Shown here one piece after another: positions 7,807-14,965 of a stretch of DNA of 17,349 bases (position 1 is the stretch's first letter; the number at the start of each line of letters is the position of its first letter). The stretch comes from JAFIEN01 sp051859505. GTDB taxonomy: Bacteria; Pseudomonadota; Alphaproteobacteria; Rhodobacterales; Rhodobacteraceae. The translations under genes and the position numbers were made by a program. The notes under the pieces were generated by a model. That model worked only from the letters and a program-made list of their open reading frames with translations, was not told the DNA's origin and did no database searches. Location of the stretch: contig JBHYFN010000065.1 of the NCBI GenBank assembly GCA_051859505.1, positions 1 to 17,349 on the forward strand. The letters run 5' to 3'.

Positions 7807-8735
7807 GCCTGCATCCCCATCCGTTTCAGCGTGACCCGCTGCATCAGGTCAAGCAGAGTCACCAGAACGCCCGCGAGGATCGCCGCCGCAAACAACGCCG
7901 CCCAGATCGCAAGCGGTGTGCCGAACTGATCCCCGATCAGGATACGCGCACCCAGACCGGAAATTGCCCCGGTCGGCAATTCACCCACGATGGTCCCGAC
8001 AAGCGCCGCCGCAATCCCGATCTTAAGCGAGGTGAACAGATACGGCATCGACGCGGGCAGGCGCAGTTTGAAGAACGCCTGCAATCCCGAGGCTGAATAG
8101 GTTCGCAGCAGATCAAGCTGCGCCGCCCCCGGCGACCGAAGGCCTTTCACCATGCCGACCAGCACCGGAAAGTAACACAGATAGGCCGAGATGATCGCCT
8201 TGGGCACAACACGCCCTTCGATGCCCACCTGGCTGGACAGCACGATGATCATAGGAGCAAGCGCGACAATCGGCACCGTCTGGCTGATGATCGCCCAGGG
8301 CATCAGGCTCATGTTCACGACGCGGCTGTAGACGATGGCAATGGCACCCGCCATGCCCAGAACAGTGCCGAGCGCAAAGCCCCACAGCGTCGACTGCAGC
8401 GTGATCCATCCGTGATAGATCAGCGACCGTTTCGACATGGGCCGCCCATTGAGCGCCATTTCACCCGTCGTTTTCCACAACTCGGACCCCACTTGCCCCG
8501 GCGTCGGCAGGCGTGGGCGATCAAGCGAATAACCACCACCGATGTATTGCGGGTTGTTGACCATCAAACGCCAGATAGACTGATCGAACCGCGCGCGGGA
8601 CTCGGGTGGGATCACCTCAGCCCCGGCCCGCTCCGCCACATCCAGCGCACCGCGAATGTTCATCGGCGCAACGGCGGCGTACCAAAGCGCGACAATCGCC
8701 GCGAGCACGGTCAGGATGGGCAACAGGTTCCTCAT
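7803..8735 (-). CDS. ABC transporter permease (SsuC/ThiX-like), first permease
   Basis: This 310-residue integral membrane protein has the BPD_transp_1 domain. The EAA loop is YSASGLQAFFKLRLPASMP (about 213-231). An N-terminal membrane segment (about 3-22) is followed by a long hydrophilic stretch of roughly 85 residues (about 26-110) before the channel helices. This stretch contains RFDQSIWRLMVNNPQYIGGG and is longer than in the partner permease. It starts 6 bp after the ATPase gene and overlaps the next permease gene by four bases. Confidence 0.87.
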   Translation of the reverse strand: MRNLLPILTVLAAIVALWYAAVAPMNIRGALDVAERAGAEVIPPESRARFDQSIWRLMVNNPQYIGGGYSLDRPRLPTPGQVGSELWKTTGEMALNGRPMSKRSLIYHGWITLQSTLWGFALGTVLGMAGAIAIVYSRVVNMSLMPWAIISQTVPIVALAPMIIVLSSQVGIEGRVVPKAIISAYLCYFPVLVGMVKGLRSPGAAQLDLLRTYSASGLQAFFKLRLPASMPYLFTSLKIGIAAALVGTIVGELPTGAISGLGARILIGDQFGTPLAIWAALFAAAILAGVLVTLLDLMQRVTLKRMGMQA

Positions 8736-8741
8736 GGCGCG

Positions 8742-9563
8742 TCAGTCGTCATAGGCATGCCCCGCCCGCAAACCTTCGCGCACCCGATGCGCAATGGCCA
8801 GGAATTCGGGTGTGTCGCGAATGTCCAGCGGCCGCTTTTTGGGAAGAGGAGACTCGATCACATCCGTGATCCGCCCCGGTCGCGGACTCATCACGACGAT
8901 CTTGGTCGACAGATAGACCGCCTCCGGGATCGAATGAGTCACAAAGGCAATTGTCTTTTCGGTCCGCGCCCACAGTTCCAGCAACTGCTCGTTCAGGTGA
9001 TCGCGCACGATCTCGTCCAGCGCCCCGAAGGGTTCGTCCATCAGCAGGATATCCGCATCAAACGCCAGCGCGCGGGCAATCGACGCCCGCTGCTGCATCC
9101 CGCCGGACAATTGCCACGGGTATTTCTTGCCGAAACCCGACAGTTCAACAAGGTCCAGCACTCGGTTTATCCGCTCACCCTGCTCCGCCTTGGAATACCC
9201 CATGATCTCCAGCGGCAGCGCGATGTTCTTTTCAATCGTGCGCCACGGATACAGCCCAGCCGCCTGGAACACATAGCCATAAGCCCGCGCCCTGCGCGCC
9301 TCGTCGGCGGTCATGCCATTAACTGTCAGCGTTCCCCCCGTCGGCGCCTCAAGCGCCGCGATGCAGCGCAGGAACGTGGTCTTGCCGCAGCCCGACGGAC
9401 CGATGAAACTGACAAATTCGCCTTTGGTGATGTCCAGATCGACGCCGGACAGGGCATGCACTGGCCCATCATTGGTCTGAAAGGTCAGGTCCAGCGATGT
9501 CGCGGAAATCACAGGTGTCGTCGCGCTCCGGTCCGTTGCCGGTGCCACTGCCGTGTCTGACAT
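8742..9563 (-). CDS. ABC transporter ATP-binding protein (SsuB/TauB-like)
   Basis: This 273-residue protein starts from the ATG at 9563, which shares one base with the dihydropyrimidinase stop (TGATG). It has all nucleotide-binding motifs: Walker A GPSGCGKT (55-62), Q-loop Gln100, signature LSGGMQQR (152-159), Walker B ILLMDEP (172-178) and switch His210. The sequence around FQAAGLYPWRTIEKNIALPLE is typical of the nitrate/sulfonate/taurine/thiamine-precursor importer group. It energises the two permeases encoded next. A longer frame with an upstream ATG at 9626 would overlap dihydropyrimidinase by more than 60 bases and is unlikely. Confidence 0.9.
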   Translation of the reverse strand: MSDTAVAPATDRSATTPVISATSLDLTFQTNDGPVHALSGVDLDITKGEFVSFIGPSGCGKTTFLRCIAALEAPTGGTLTVNGMTADEARRARAYGYVFQAAGLYPWRTIEKNIALPLEIMGYSKAEQGERINRVLDLVELSGFGKKYPWQLSGGMQQRASIARALAFDADILLMDEPFGALDEIVRDHLNEQLLELWARTEKTIAFVTHSIPEAVYLSTKIVVMSPRPGRITDVIESPLPKKRPLDIRDTPEFLAIAHRVREGLRAGHAYDD

Positions 9564-11017
9564 CAAACCCCCGTCGCCGGAATCCCCGTCCGCTCCACTG
9601 GACGCGGTGCAGTCAATTCCTTCCACGTCGACAGGGCGCGGTTCACCGTGCCATTGCCCGGACGTTTGACAAACTTGCCGTGGCCTTCCTGCGTGCGCAC
9701 CTCGCCATCATGGATCGCCACATGCCCACGGGTGAGCGTAAAACGCGGCAGGCCTTTGACGTGCTTGCCCTCGAACACATTGTAATCAATCGCGGATTGC
9801 TGCGTGCTGGCCTGAATGGTCTTTTCCTTTTTTGGATCCCAGACCACCAGATCAGCGTCCGCCCCAACCAGAACCGCGCCCTTCTTCGGGTAACAGTTCA
9901 GGATCTTGGCGATATTGGTCGAGGTTACGGCGACAAATTCATTTGGAGTCAGCCGACCGGTCTCAACCCCATGTGTCCAGAGCATCGGCATCCGGTCCTC
10001 AAGCCCACCGGTCCCGTTCGGGATCTTGGAAAAGTCGCCGACGCCAAACCGCTTCTGATCGGTAGAAAAGGCGCAATGGTCCGTCGCCACAACCGACAAC
10101 GACCCCGATTGAAGACCCGCCCAAAGGCTGTCCTGATGTTTCTTGTTGCGGAACGGAGGCGACATCACCCGCCGCGCTGCATGGTCCCAATCGGCGTTGA
10201 AATACTCGCTTTCATCCAGCGTCAAATGCTGAATCAGCGGCTCGCCCCAGACCCGCTTGCCCTGTTGTTTGGCACGGCGGATCGCCTCATGTGCTTCCTC
10301 ACAGGACGTATGCACAACATACAAAGGCACACCCGCCATATCGGCAATCATGATTGCGCGATTGGTCGCTTCACCTTCCACCTGCGAAGGCCGGGAATAG
10401 GCGTGCCCCTCCGGCCCGGTGTTGCCCTCGGCCAGCAATTTGGCAGTCAGTTCCGCCACAACATCGCCGTTCTCGGCATGCACCATCGCGATCCCGCCCA
10501 GTTCGGCGAGGCGGTTGAAAGACGCATACATCTCATCGTCATTGACCATGAGCGCGCCTTTATAAGCCATGAAATGCTTGAACGTGTTGATTCCGCGATC
10601 CTTGATCACGCTTTCCATCTCGTTGAAGACCTGCTCCCCCCACCAGGTGACGGCCATGTGAAACGAGTAATCGCAATTGGCGCGCGTCGATTTGTTGTCC
10701 CACATCTGGAGTGCATCGAACAAACCCTGCCCCGGCGACGGCAGCGCGAAATCCACCACCATCGTGGTCCCGCCAGCAAGCGCGGCGCGCGTGCCCGATT
10801 CAAAGTCATCCGTCGAATAGGTGCCCATGAACGGCATCTCGAGATGCGTATGCGGATCGATTCCACCCGGCATGACGTAACAGCCCGTCGCGTCCAGTTC
10901 CTCGTCGCCTTTCAGGTTCGGACCGATTTCGGTGATGACGCCGTTCTCGATGGCGACATCCGCCTCGTAGGTCAGGTCCGCTGTGACGATCGTTCCGTTC
11001 TTGATGACTGTGGTCAT
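9563..11017 (-). CDS. hydA: Dihydropyrimidinase (hydantoinase)
   Basis: This 484-residue enzyme of the amidohydrolase superfamily hydrolyses dihydrouracil or dihydrothymine to the N-carbamoyl-beta-amino acid, the second step of reductive pyrimidine breakdown. Dinuclear metal ligands are all visible: His56 and His58 (GGIDPHTH), the carboxylated Lys153 (FMAYKGALMV), His180 (VHAENGD), His236 (VVHTSC) and Asp313 (ATDHCAFS). Tyr152 next to the Lys is the expected catalytic Tyr. Length matches the family. A GGAG site lies before the ATG. It follows a 65-residue gene by 37 bp and is coupled to the ATPase gene. Some relatives act on hydantoins, so exact substrate preference is not proven. Confidence 0.93.
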   Translation of the reverse strand: MTTVIKNGTIVTADLTYEADVAIENGVITEIGPNLKGDEELDATGCYVMPGGIDPHTHLEMPFMGTYSTDDFESGTRAALAGGTTMVVDFALPSPGQGLFDALQMWDNKSTRANCDYSFHMAVTWWGEQVFNEMESVIKDRGINTFKHFMAYKGALMVNDDEMYASFNRLAELGGIAMVHAENGDVVAELTAKLLAEGNTGPEGHAYSRPSQVEGEATNRAIMIADMAGVPLYVVHTSCEEAHEAIRRAKQQGKRVWGEPLIQHLTLDESEYFNADWDHAARRVMSPPFRNKKHQDSLWAGLQSGSLSVVATDHCAFSTDQKRFGVGDFSKIPNGTGGLEDRMPMLWTHGVETGRLTPNEFVAVTSTNIAKILNCYPKKGAVLVGADADLVVWDPKKEKTIQASTQQSAIDYNVFEGKHVKGLPRFTLTRGHVAIHDGEVRTQEGHGKFVKRPGNGTVNRALSTWKELTAPRPVERTGIPATGV

Positions 11018-11054
11018 GGGTCTCCGCCCCTTCGTGTTCTGTAAGTTGCGTGTT

Positions 11055-11252
11055 TCAGTCCAGTGCTACGACGATTTCCCGCAGGCCAGACGCCGCGATA
11101 TCTTTGATCTTGATACCACCTTTTGCCAAACGCCGTTTGATCTCGTCGTCCAGCCCACCTGCAAGCGTCGCGACGAACAATGCATCCGCCGCGTTCAGGT
11201 GACCCGTTCCCTCAAAATGAAACGTGACTGCGGTGCCGGGTTTCTGCGTCAC
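11055..11252 (-). CDS. Small protein of unknown function in the pyrimidine operon (65 aa)
   Basis: This 65-residue frame starts with GTG at 11252, overlapping the amidohydrolase stop in a GTGA arrangement, and ends at 11055. I do not recognise a family. It begins VTQKPGTAVTFHFEGTGHLN, continues with an Ala-rich probable helix (AADALFVATLAGGLDDEIKRRLAKGG) and ends with a beta-strand-like LREIVVALD. There is no signal peptide, membrane segment or cysteine, so it is probably cytoplasmic. Position between two pathway enzymes, and the coupled start, suggest a real gene co-expressed with them. A role as an accessory subunit is speculation. Confidence 0.6.
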   Translation of the reverse strand: MTQKPGTAVTFHFEGTGHLNAADALFVATLAGGLDDEIKRRLAKGGIKIKDIAASGLREIVVALD

Positions 11253-12499
11253 GACACAATCTCCGCCGTCTCGACAACCGCATGAAACAGAACATCCGTC
11301 CCCGCCGTCGCCCAGTCCCTGGAAATGTCCTCCGCCTCGTTGTGCGACAGCCCGTCGACACAGGGGCACATCACCATCGCAGTGGGCGCGACATCGTTGA
11401 TCCAGCAGGCATCATGCCCCGCCCCCGAAACGATATCCATGTGGCTGTACCCCAACCGCTCGGCCGCATCGCGGATGGCTTTGACGCAAGTCTCGTCAAA
11501 CGCAGGCGGATCGAATTGGCCAACAATGTGGGAGTCGAAACTGACCCCGATCTCTTCACAGAGCTTCGGCGCACGCTCCAGGAATTCGTCGACCATCGCA
11601 TTCAGCTTGTCCAGAAGATGCGTCCGCATATCGACGGTAAAGACCGCCTTGCCCGGAATGATGTTCCGGCTGTTGGGATAGATGTCGATATGCCCGATGG
11701 CCCCCACCGCGTTGGGCTGGTTCGCCATCGCGATCTCGTGCACCAGTTCAGTGATCAACGCCAGTCCGCGACCCGCATTCTTGCGCATCGCCATCGGCGT
11801 CGATCCGGTATGGCTTTCCTTGCCCGTGACGGTACATTCGATCCAACGCAGACCCTGCCCGTGGGTCACCACACCAACATCCTTGCCTTCCGCTTCAAGG
11901 ATCGGGCCCTGTTCGATATGCAACTCGAAGAACGCATGCATCTTGCGGTCCCCAACCTTTTCCGCGCCTTTCCAGCCAATCCGCTCCAACTCATCCCCGA
12001 ATGTCTTGCCCTTCGCATCTACGCGGTCATAGGCCCATTGCAGGTCATGCTTGCCTGCAAACACCCCCGAGGCCAGCATCGCCGGCGCGAACCGCGTGCC
12101 TTCCTCGTTGGTCCAGTTGGTCACCACGATGGGGTGTTTCGTCTTGATCCCCAGATCATTGAGAGAACGCAGGATTTCCAAGCCGCCCAGCACCCCCAGG
12201 ACACCGTCATATTTGCCACCGGTCGGCTGCGTGTCGAGGTGCGACCCGACATAGACCGGCAGCGCGTCCGGGTCGGTCCCTTCGCGCCGTGCGAACATGT
12301 TGCCGATCTCGTCCAGCCCCATGGTACAGCCCGCGTCCTCGCACCATTTCTGGAACAGCGCGCGCCCTTCGGCATCTTCATCGGTCAGCGTCTGGCGGTT
12401 GTTTCCGCCCGCCACGCCCGGACCGATTTTTGCCATTTCCATCAGGCTGTCCCACAGGCGGTCGCCATTGATCCGCAGGTTTTCACCGGGTGCTGCCAT
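11249..12499 (-). CDS. Zn-dependent hydrolase, probable beta-ureidopropionase (N-carbamoyl-beta-alanine amidohydrolase)
   Basis: This 416-residue protein belongs to the M20-type amidase/carbamoylase family. It would cleave N-carbamoyl-beta-alanine to beta-alanine, CO2 and ammonia, the third reductive step. Metal ligands are His87 (VGSHLDTQPTGG), Asp98 (KYDGV), Glu132/Glu133 (NEEGTRF), His194 (ELHIEQGP) and His386 (LSHNEAED). The substrate-binding GHDACW (361-366) is also present. The ATG at 12499 follows a GAGGGG site; the open frame continues far upstream but through the promoter and operator. It is the first gene of a seven-gene operon. N-carbamoyl-L-amino acid hydrolases and allantoate amidohydrolases are close alternatives; the operon favours the pyrimidine role. 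Confidence 0.88.
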   Translation of the reverse strand: MAAPGENLRINGDRLWDSLMEMAKIGPGVAGGNNRQTLTDEDAEGRALFQKWCEDAGCTMGLDEIGNMFARREGTDPDALPVYVGSHLDTQPTGGKYDGVLGVLGGLEILRSLNDLGIKTKHPIVVTNWTNEEGTRFAPAMLASGVFAGKHDLQWAYDRVDAKGKTFGDELERIGWKGAEKVGDRKMHAFFELHIEQGPILEAEGKDVGVVTHGQGLRWIECTVTGKESHTGSTPMAMRKNAGRGLALITELVHEIAMANQPNAVGAIGHIDIYPNSRNIIPGKAVFTVDMRTHLLDKLNAMVDEFLERAPKLCEEIGVSFDSHIVGQFDPPAFDETCVKAIRDAAERLGYSHMDIVSGAGHDACWINDVAPTAMVMCPCVDGLSHNEAEDISRDWATAGTDVLFHAVVETAEIVS

Positions 12500-12556
12500 T
12501 CCAATTCCCCTCGCCGCTGGTCTTCCGCGTAATGCTTGTGCGGCACCCGCAGGTTT

Positions 12557-12572
12557 TTTACCATTTGGTAAA
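12557..12572. promoter_or_regulatory. RutR-type operator (amidohydrolase/rutR intergenic region)
   Basis: TTTACCA-TT-TGGTAAA is a perfect 7-2-7 palindrome. It has the same layout as the E. coli RutR consensus TTGACCA-NN-TGGTCAA, with two symmetric changes. It lies 57 bp before the amidohydrolase ATG and 112 bp before the rutR-like start, in the only intergenic gap of the divergent pair. A near-identical site precedes preT. Confidence 0.75.
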
Positions 12573-12575
12573 GTT

Positions 12576-12604
12576 ACGATTGCAACGCGTCCCCAAGCTG
12601 TCAA
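12576..12604 (-). promoter_or_regulatory. Candidate promoter of the amidohydrolase-transporter operon
   Basis: On the minus strand a perfect TTGACA (12599-12604) is followed after 17 bp by AATCGT (12576-12581). The -10 match is poor. The palindromic operator begins about 4 bp downstream, where a bound repressor would block initiation. Confidence 0.4.
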
Positions 12605-12684
12605 GGTATGTTCTGGAATGAGTTTGTTTGGACTGGCCCCAGCCGTCGGTCTTGCCCGTAAATGAAGCATGAGAGACACTGCCC

Positions 12685-13299
12685 TTGACCACCGTAGTCC
12701 GCAAGCCAAGCCGCATCCAGACCGAGAACCGTCAGCGCATTCGTGATGCTGCCCTTGGACTCTTTGCAACTCACGGGTTTCGGGGCACCACGCTTGACCA
12801 GATCGCCGAAGCCTGCGGCATGCACAAACCCAACCTGATCTACTACTACGAGAGCAAGGAGGCGATCCATATCGACCTTCTCAACACGCTCATGGAAGAA
12901 TGGCTCAGCCCGCTTGACGCGATGGATCCAGACGGAGATCCGCTTGAGGAGATGCTTGGCTATATCCGCCGCAAGATGGAGATGAGCCGCCTTTATCCGC
13001 GTGAGTCCCGGTTGTTCGCAAATGAAATCGTACAGGGCGCCCCCCGGATGCTGCCCCATCTGGAAAGCACGTTGAAACCGCTCTTTGACAAACAATGCGG
13101 GATCATCAATCGTTGGATGACAGACGGCAAACTGGCGAAGCTGCACCCGGCGCATCTTATCTTTTCGATCTGGGCCGTGACCCAGCACTACGCCGATTTC
13201 GAGGCTCAGATCGCAGTGCTCCTGCCAGGTGATGACAAGCGCGCGTGCGGCGCAGAATCCTTTGTCGAAGGGATGTTCCGAAAAGTGTTGATGCCGTAG
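12685..13299 (+). CDS. rutR: TetR-family pyrimidine regulator, RutR-like
   Basis: This 204-residue protein has an N-terminal TetR helix-turn-helix (about 18-62: RIRDAALGLFATHGFRGTTLDQIAEACG, then KPNLIYYYESKEAIH, read with the gap). Its C-terminal domain is characteristic of RutR: RESRLFANEIVQGAPR (106-121) and HLIFSIWAVTQHYADF (157-172). E. coli RutR binds uracil or thymine and controls pyrimidine use. The start is a TTG at 12685; upstream ATGs are out of frame and an in-frame TGA lies at 12670. The gene is divergent from the amidohydrolase operon with the palindromic operator between them, so it probably represses this locus until pyrimidine is present. Confidence 0.85.
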   Translation: MTTVVRKPSRIQTENRQRIRDAALGLFATHGFRGTTLDQIAEACGMHKPNLIYYYESKEAIHIDLLNTLMEEWLSPLDAMDPDGDPLEEMLGYIRRKMEMSRLYPRESRLFANEIVQGAPRMLPHLESTLKPLFDKQCGIINRWMTDGKLAKLHPAHLIFSIWAVTQHYADFEAQIAVLLPGDDKRACGAESFVEGMFRKVLMP

Positions 13300-13343
13300 A
13301 CCTGTTTACCGATCCTTAACCGCGATCAGCGAATCCTGTGGTC

Positions 13344-13586
13344 ATGACAGAATCCTCGATATTTCCCGACTCACCCCGATTGAATGCCCCATGGCGCGAT
13401 CAGTTGTTCAACACGCGCGCCGCCAAACACGGTGGCATCCTGCGGCGCAACAAACACAGCATCCAGCGCGAAATCGGGGTCAACCTGCTTGTCGTCGAGG
13501 TCCGTGCCCGTGGATTTCGGCTATACGAGGTCGGCGATGACTATGTAATCGTCTGCAATCGCCGACCCATTCGACAACTTTGCTAG
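13344..13586 (+). CDS. Conserved-looking small protein of unknown function (80 aa)
   Basis: The frame starts at an ATG at 13344, 44 bp after the rutR-like gene and in the same direction; a GTG two codons earlier is an alternative. The protein is basic, begins MTESSIFPDSPRLNAPWRDQ and ends CNRRPIRQLC. It has a predicted mixed alpha/beta pattern (REIGVNLLVVEVRARGFRLY, then VGDDYVIVC). No signal peptide or membrane helix is seen. I recall similar short roseobacter proteins but no established function. Co-transcription with rutR is plausible from spacing. Confidence 0.6.
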   Translation: MTESSIFPDSPRLNAPWRDQLFNTRAAKHGGILRRNKHSIQREIGVNLLVVEVRARGFRLYEVGDDYVIVCNRRPIRQLC

Positions 13587-13591
13587 ACTGC

Positions 13592-13615
13592 CAGAAAATT
13601 CGTACGAATTTTCTG
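13592..13615. repeat. Perfect 24-bp palindrome, copy 1 (core ATTCGTACGAAT)
   Basis: The 12-base arms CAGAAAATTCGT and ACGAATTTTCTG are exact reverse complements with no loop. It lies 5 bp after the 80-residue gene's stop. It could be a hairpin terminator, a protein-binding site or a dispersed repeat unit. No strong T-run follows on either strand. Confidence 0.8.
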
Positions 13616-13622
13616 CCGCCCG

Positions 13623-13644
13623 AGATTATTCGTACGAATAATCT
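13623..13644. repeat. Perfect 22-bp palindrome, copy 2 (core ATTCGTACGAAT)
   Basis: The 11-base arms AGATTATTCGT and ACGAATAATCT are exact reverse complements. The centre is exactly 30 bp from that of copy 1, and the last base is also the last base of the preA stop codon. The core is shared with copy 1 while the outer arms differ but keep self-complementarity, which implies selection on the palindrome itself. Confidence 0.8.
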
Positions 13645-14951
13645 TATTCCGCCGCCTGTGCCACTGCGGGGTTGTTCGGATGGGTCGTCCAATCGCCATG
13701 CTCGTCTTCAACGGGCAGACCTGTCCGCTCATCCATTGCACCAGTGGGCAACTCTTCCATCGTGATGCAATCCTCGACGGGGCAGACATTGACGCACAGG
13801 TTGCACGCCACACACTCGTCATCCTTGACGGTGAAAACCCGGTCCTCGGACATGGCAATTGCCTGATGGGACGTGTCCTCACAGGCCGCATAGCAACGTC
13901 CACATGAGATGCACAAGTCCTGATCAATGCGGGCTTTGGTGACATAATTCAGGTTCAGGTTCTGCCAGTCGCTGATATTCGGCACAGCACGTCCAACCAG
14001 GTCCGAGGTCGCGCTCATACCTTTTTCGTCCATGTAGTGTGACAGGCCGGAAATCATCTCCTGCACGATCTTGAACCCATAGGTCATGGCCGCCGTACAG
14101 ACCTGAACGTTCCCAGCGCCCAGCGCCATGAATTCTGCTGCGTCTTTCCACGTCGTGACACCGCCGATGCCGGAAATCGGCAGACCGCGCATCTCGGGTG
14201 ATCGGGCGATCTCGGCCACCATGTTAAGCGCGATCGGCTTTACGGCAGGACCACAATAGCCCCCATGTGCGCCCTTGCCGTCAATCGTCGGTTCCGGCGC
14301 GAAAAGATCCAGGTCGACAGAGGTGATCGAGTTGATCGTGTTGATGAGGCTGACCGCATCCGCGCCACCCTCGTGCGCCGCCATCGCGGGTTTGCGGATG
14401 TCGGTGATGTTCGGTGTCAACTTGACGATGCACGGCATGCGTGTGTTCTGCTTCACCCAGCGGGTGACCATCGAAATATATTCCGGCACCTGGCCGACCG
14501 CGCTTCCCATGCCGCGCTCGGACATGCCGTGGGGACACCCGAAGTTGAGCTCCACCCCATCCGCGCCGGTGTCTTCGACAAGCGGCAGGATCGCCTTCCA
14601 CGCAGCTTCCTCACACGGGACCATCAGCGAAACGATCATGGCCCGATCGGGATAGTCGCGCTTGACCGCCTTGATCTCGCGCAGGTTCACGTCAAGCGGA
14701 CGGTCGGTGATCAGTTCGATATTGTTGAGACCCAGCAATCTGCGATCCGCCCCCCAGATCGCGCCATAGCGCGGGCCGTTGACGTTCACGATCGGTGGAC
14801 CCGCCTCGCCCAGGGTCTTCCAGACCACGCCGCCCCAACCGGCTTCGAAGGCGCGGCGCACGTTGTATTCCTTGTCGGTCGGCGGAGCCGAGGCAAGCCA
14901 GAACGGGTTCGGGCTTTTGATGCCCACGAAATCAGTTGTCAGGTCAGCCAT
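13644..14951 (-). CDS. preA: NAD(P)-dependent dihydropyrimidine dehydrogenase subunit PreA
   Basis: The 435-residue protein is the catalytic FMN subunit that reduces uracil and thymine to 5,6-dihydro forms. The dihydroorotate-dehydrogenase-like barrel occupies residues 1 to about 310. The loop NFGCPHGMSERGMG carries Asn136 and Cys139, matching the general-acid Cys of mammalian DPD. Two 4Fe-4S clusters lie near the C-terminus: Cys347/350/353/357 and Cys380/383/386/390 (the second followed by PVEDC). The ATG at 14951 has a GGAGG site and lies 14 bp after preT, so the two are co-transcribed. The last 25 residues are polar and look disordered. A fused eukaryote-type DPD is excluded because preT is separate. 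Confidence 0.95.
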   Translation of the reverse strand: MADLTTDFVGIKSPNPFWLASAPPTDKEYNVRRAFEAGWGGVVWKTLGEAGPPIVNVNGPRYGAIWGADRRLLGLNNIELITDRPLDVNLREIKAVKRDYPDRAMIVSLMVPCEEAAWKAILPLVEDTGADGVELNFGCPHGMSERGMGSAVGQVPEYISMVTRWVKQNTRMPCIVKLTPNITDIRKPAMAAHEGGADAVSLINTINSITSVDLDLFAPEPTIDGKGAHGGYCGPAVKPIALNMVAEIARSPEMRGLPISGIGGVTTWKDAAEFMALGAGNVQVCTAAMTYGFKIVQEMISGLSHYMDEKGMSATSDLVGRAVPNISDWQNLNLNYVTKARIDQDLCISCGRCYAACEDTSHQAIAMSEDRVFTVKDDECVACNLCVNVCPVEDCITMEELPTGAMDERTGLPVEDEHGDWTTHPNNPAVAQAAE

Positions 14952-14965
14952 GTCAAACCCTCCTG

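Noticed and set aside
8412..9560. 382-codon plus-strand open frame
   Set aside because: It is antisense to the ATPase and permease genes and gives an Arg/His/Pro-rich product without domains.
9497..11044. 515-codon plus-strand open frame
   Set aside because: It is antisense to dihydropyrimidinase, which has all catalytic residues; the plus frame has no recognisable domain and reflects GC-rich codon bias.
11282..12532. 416-codon plus-strand open frame
   Set aside because: It is the mirror of the Zn-dependent hydrolase and has no family features.
12500..12769. N-terminal extension of the Zn-dependent hydrolase by 90 codons
   Set aside because: It would cover the promoter, the palindromic operator and the rutR start, and the extra residues do not look like protein of this family.
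13583..13692. Short minus-strand frames reading into the palindromes (KFVRIF-type ends)
   Set aside because: These are translations of the palindromic repeats, not genes.
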